NCBI RefSeq assembly: GCF_001704295.1
Contig: NZ_CP012334.1
Coordinates: 1,624,084-1,688,083, forward strand
Direction: 5' to 3'
Length of the DNA: 64,000 nucleotides
Source: Bordetella sp. H567
GTDB lineage: Bacteria > Pseudomonadota > Gammaproteobacteria > Burkholderiales > Burkholderiaceae_B
The notes below the pieces were generated by a model. That model saw only the letters and a program-made list of their open reading frames with translations. It was not told where the DNA came from and ran no database searches. Positions 62,093 to 64,000 of the stretch are shown in pieces. Both the position numbers and the translations under genes were made by a program. Numbering within the stretch: the first letter of the stretch is position 1; every line of letters starts with the position of its first letter.

Positions 62093-62129
62093 AAAAAAAG
62101 GGCTGTTCCGTCAAGGAACAGCCCTTTTC
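62093..62129. terminator. Bidirectional terminator between pagL and rne
   Basis: gggctgttcc, loop gtcaa, ggaacagccc (62100-62124): perfect 10-bp stem, with seven A before and four T after. It ends pagL and, on the other strand, the rne transcript. Confidence 0.92.
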
Positions 62130-62133
62130 GTTT

Positions 62134-62159
62134 CCTAGGCCGCCGTGCGGCGGCCTAGG
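62134..62159. repeat. 12-bp perfect inverted repeat beside the rne stop
   Basis: cctaggccgccg, tg, cggcggcctagg: a perfect 12-bp inverted repeat 8 bp from the rne stop. With the terminator at 62100-62124 it forms two successive hairpins at the 3' end of rne. Confidence 0.75.
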
Positions 62160-62166
62160 ATCACTC

Positions 62167-64000
62167 TTAGTGGCGGGTTTCCACCTGTTCCAGCGGGGCG
62201 GACGACACCGGCGGGACCGGCTTGCGTTCGCGTCCCAGGCGCACCGGCGTATGGCTGGCGGCCATGCGCTGCTGGGTCTGGGCGTGGCGATCGGGATCGG
62301 TCTCCACCCAGGTCAGGCCGGCGGCATTGACCACATCCTGCAGGTTCTGCTTGGTGGCAGGCTGCACGGCGGCGGCTGTCGGCGCGGGCTGGCTGGCGGC
62401 CGTTGCCGGGGCAGCGACGGCGCCGGCAATGGCTTCGTCGGTGCGCGGCGCCGCGGACGGCGGGACGGCCGCCGGCGTTTGCGCCGTCACCACCGGCTGC
62501 GCCGGTACAGGCTGGGCGGAAGCCGGCGCGGGCGCCACCGGCTGGGCGGCGTGTTCGGGCGCCACCGTGGCCGCCTGCGGGGCGTCAACGGGTGCGTCCG
62601 TGGCCGGCTGGGGCTGGGCGGGCGCCGATGTGGCCGATACGGGCTGGGCCGGTGCCGTCCAATCCGCCGCAGGCGCCACGGGGGCGGCCGAAGCGGCTTG
62701 ATCGGCCGGTTGTGCCGGCTCGGTGCTCACCTGCGATGCAGCCGGGGCGGTTGCCTGTTCGGCATGGCCTCGCGTGGCCTCGACCGGTGCGGCGGGGGTG
62801 GACGGATACACCGGCGTCACGGGAGCCGCGGCCGGAGAAACCGGCGCGGCCGCAACGGGCTGCGGCGTCATCGACCCCGGGATGGCGGTCTGGACGGGCG
62901 TGGGCTGCGTGGCTTGGCTACCCGTACCCTGGGCATCGGCCGCGAAGTGCGGACGATGACCGGATTCGACGGGCGTGGCAACTTCCGACAGCGCGGCTTG
63001 CGCTTCCGCGGCCAGGGCTTCCTCGCCTTCCGGCATTTCCTCGCCAGCCTCGCCGGCCTCGCCGGTCAGGCCCGTACCGTCTTCCGACGCGCGACGGCCA
63101 CGACGGCTGCGGCGGCGGCGGCGCTTGCGCTCCGGGTCGCTGCCCGCTTCGGCGCCCTGGCCTTGCTCGTCCAGGTCGGCGGCGTCCGCCGCCGCGTCGG
63201 CACGCTCATCGCCGGCATCGGGTGGCAGCGCGGCGGCCACCGTTTCAGCCAGGGCAGCGACCATGCTTTCCTGTTCGCTCATGGGCGTGTCCGCCTGGTC
63301 TTCCCGGCGTCCACGGCCACGGCCGCGCCGGCCGCGATTGCCGCGTGCCGGGGTGGCTTCATCCTGGGCTTCCGGCGCGAGCGCGCCTTCGGGGTGCGCC
63401 TGGGCCTGGACGACGGCATCGCGTTCGGCGCGCTGCTGCCCTTCCACGCGAGCCGGACGATCGGTGCGATCGGTGCGTTCGGGGCGGTCATTGCGTTCGG
63501 CACGCTCGGCCTCGGTACGGCGCCCGCCACGCACATGGTGGCGCAGGCCGTCGCCTTCGGCGGGTTCGGGACGGGGTTCGTGCCGGCGATTGCGGTTGCG
63601 CTCGGAGCCATGGCGTTCGCCGCGGCGTTCCTGGCCGTCGTGCGTACGCGACTTCGGCCGTGCGGGCGCACGCTTGGCATCCGCCTGCTGGGCAGGCGCG
63701 GCGGCGGGCGCGGCGTCGCCGCCGGTGAACCAGCCGACCAGGCGCTTGAACAGGCCACCCAGGCCGGGCGCGGCGGGCGCCGGCGCGGCCGCCACCGGGG
63801 CAGGGGTGGAGGACACGGGTGCGGGCTGCGCGGGCGTGATGCCCTTGACCAGCGCTTCCGGACGGGCCTTGATTTCCTGTTCGCGGGGAGCCCAGGCGAC
63901 TTCCGTGGCGGGGGCGTCGGCCAGTTCGAAGCTGGTCTTCATTTCCTCCAGGCGCGGGTCGTCATGGCGCAGCCGCTCGATATGGTGATGCGGGGTTTCC
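62167..64000 (-). CDS. rne: Ribonuclease E, C-terminal part
   Basis: The last roughly 611 residues of RNase E; the frame is open at the right edge, so the catalytic domain lies outside. The edge codes HHHIERLRHDDPRLEE followed by MKTSFELADAPATEVAWAP and EQEIKARPEALVKGITPAQP, which are typical of the region after the catalytic half in Alcaligenaceae RNase E. The rest is the non-catalytic, disordered arm: Ala/Pro/Gln/Thr-rich, with basic clusters (RKRRRRRSRRGRR and similar, Arg-rich blocks around RSERNRNRRHEPRPE) that bind RNA. It ends in a short conserved tail near RLGRERKPVPPVSS. An internal ATG at 63942 is not the start. Confidence 0.9.
   Translation of the reverse strand, partial: ETPHHHIERLRHDDPRLEEMKTSFELADAPATEVAWAPREQEIKARPEALVKGITPAQPAPVSSTPAPVAAAPAPAAPGLGGLFKRLVGWFTGGDAAPAAAPAQQADAKRAPARPKSRTHDGQERRGERHGSERNRNRRHEPRPEPAEGDGLRHHVRGGRRTEAERAERNDRPERTDRTDRPARVEGQQRAERDAVVQAQAHPEGALAPEAQDEATPARGNRGRRGRGRGRREDQADTPMSEQESMVAALAETVAAALPPDAGDERADAAADAADLDEQGQGAEAGSDPERKRRRRRSRRGRRASEDGTGLTGEAGEAGEEMPEGEEALAAEAQAALSEVATPVESGHRPHFAADAQGTGSQATQPTPVQTAIPGSMTPQPVAAAPVSPAAAPVTPVYPSTPAAPVEATRGHAEQATAPAASQVSTEPAQPADQAASAAPVAPAADWTAPAQPVSATSAPAQPQPATDAPVDAPQAATVAPEHAAQPVAPAPASAQPVPAQPVVTAQTPAAVPPSAAPRTDEAIAGAVAAPATAASQPAPTAAAVQPATKQNLQDVVNAAGLTWVETDPDRHAQTQQRMAASHTPVRLGRERKPVPPVSSAPLEQVETRH

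Overview
The window is high-GC DNA whose gene content and gene orders point to a betaproteobacterium of the order Burkholderiales, most likely Alcaligenaceae (Bordetella or Achromobacter-like). The clues are two orphan Bug/TctC tripartite-tricarboxylate binding proteins, the DUF2863-earP-efp cluster with an Arg32-type elongation factor P, the trpB-trpA-accD order, the rnfB-nth pair, fdxA-fpr, and an intracellular PHA depolymerase. This placement is inference from families and synteny; no database was searched.

Layout. At 1-5.4 kb is the right end of an exopolysaccharide locus: a Wza-type export protein cut by the window edge, a Wzc-type tyrosine autokinase, a phosphohexomutase homologue whose active-site motifs are all altered, and galE. 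At 5.5-11 kb are an AI-2E family permease, a SIRT4-like sirtuin, cysE, an inositol-monophosphatase-family enzyme and a short-chain dehydrogenase, separated by two families of dispersed intergenic repeats. At 11-14 kb is a DctP plus fused DctQM TRAP transporter, ending in a 16-bp tandem repeat. At 14-24.4 kb are two DUF72 proteins, a flavin monooxygenase with a Bug protein and divergent LysR regulator, a DUF2383-type protein, a UvrD/Rep helicase, a small acidic protein, CorA and a staphylococcal-nuclease-like enzyme. At 24.5-31 kb is a complete, tightly overlapping oligopeptide-type ABC operon.

At 31-36 kb are a DUF1178 protein, an unrecognised protein with an internal repeat, and the efp-earP-DUF2863 cluster. 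A DODA-type dioxygenase at 36 kb is split by a one-base deletion in a C run. Next come a Bug protein and aconitase, convergent on a shared terminator. At 41-42.4 kb is a protealysin-like M4 protease overlapping a small emfourin-type inhibitor. At 42.5-47.2 kb is a full Liv branched-chain amino acid ABC operon whose LivF has Arg in place of the Walker A Lys. At 47.4-57.9 kb are nth, rnfB, phaZ, fpr, fdxA, pncB, a RidA-family gene, mtfA, relA and argE. The right end holds a repeat cluster, trpB-trpA-accD, a PagL-like lipid A deacylase, and the C-terminal half of RNase E running off the window.

Most of the window is ordinary core metabolism and uptake. I saw no phage, insertion sequence, CRISPR array or tRNA/rRNA gene. 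The strongest signals for a second look are the motif-degenerate phosphohexomutase inside the polysaccharide locus, the LivF Walker A substitution, the C-tract frameshift, the unrecognised repeat protein at 31.7-32.7 kb, the protease-inhibitor pair, and repeat elements that sit 3' of genes and carry DnaA-box-like sequence.
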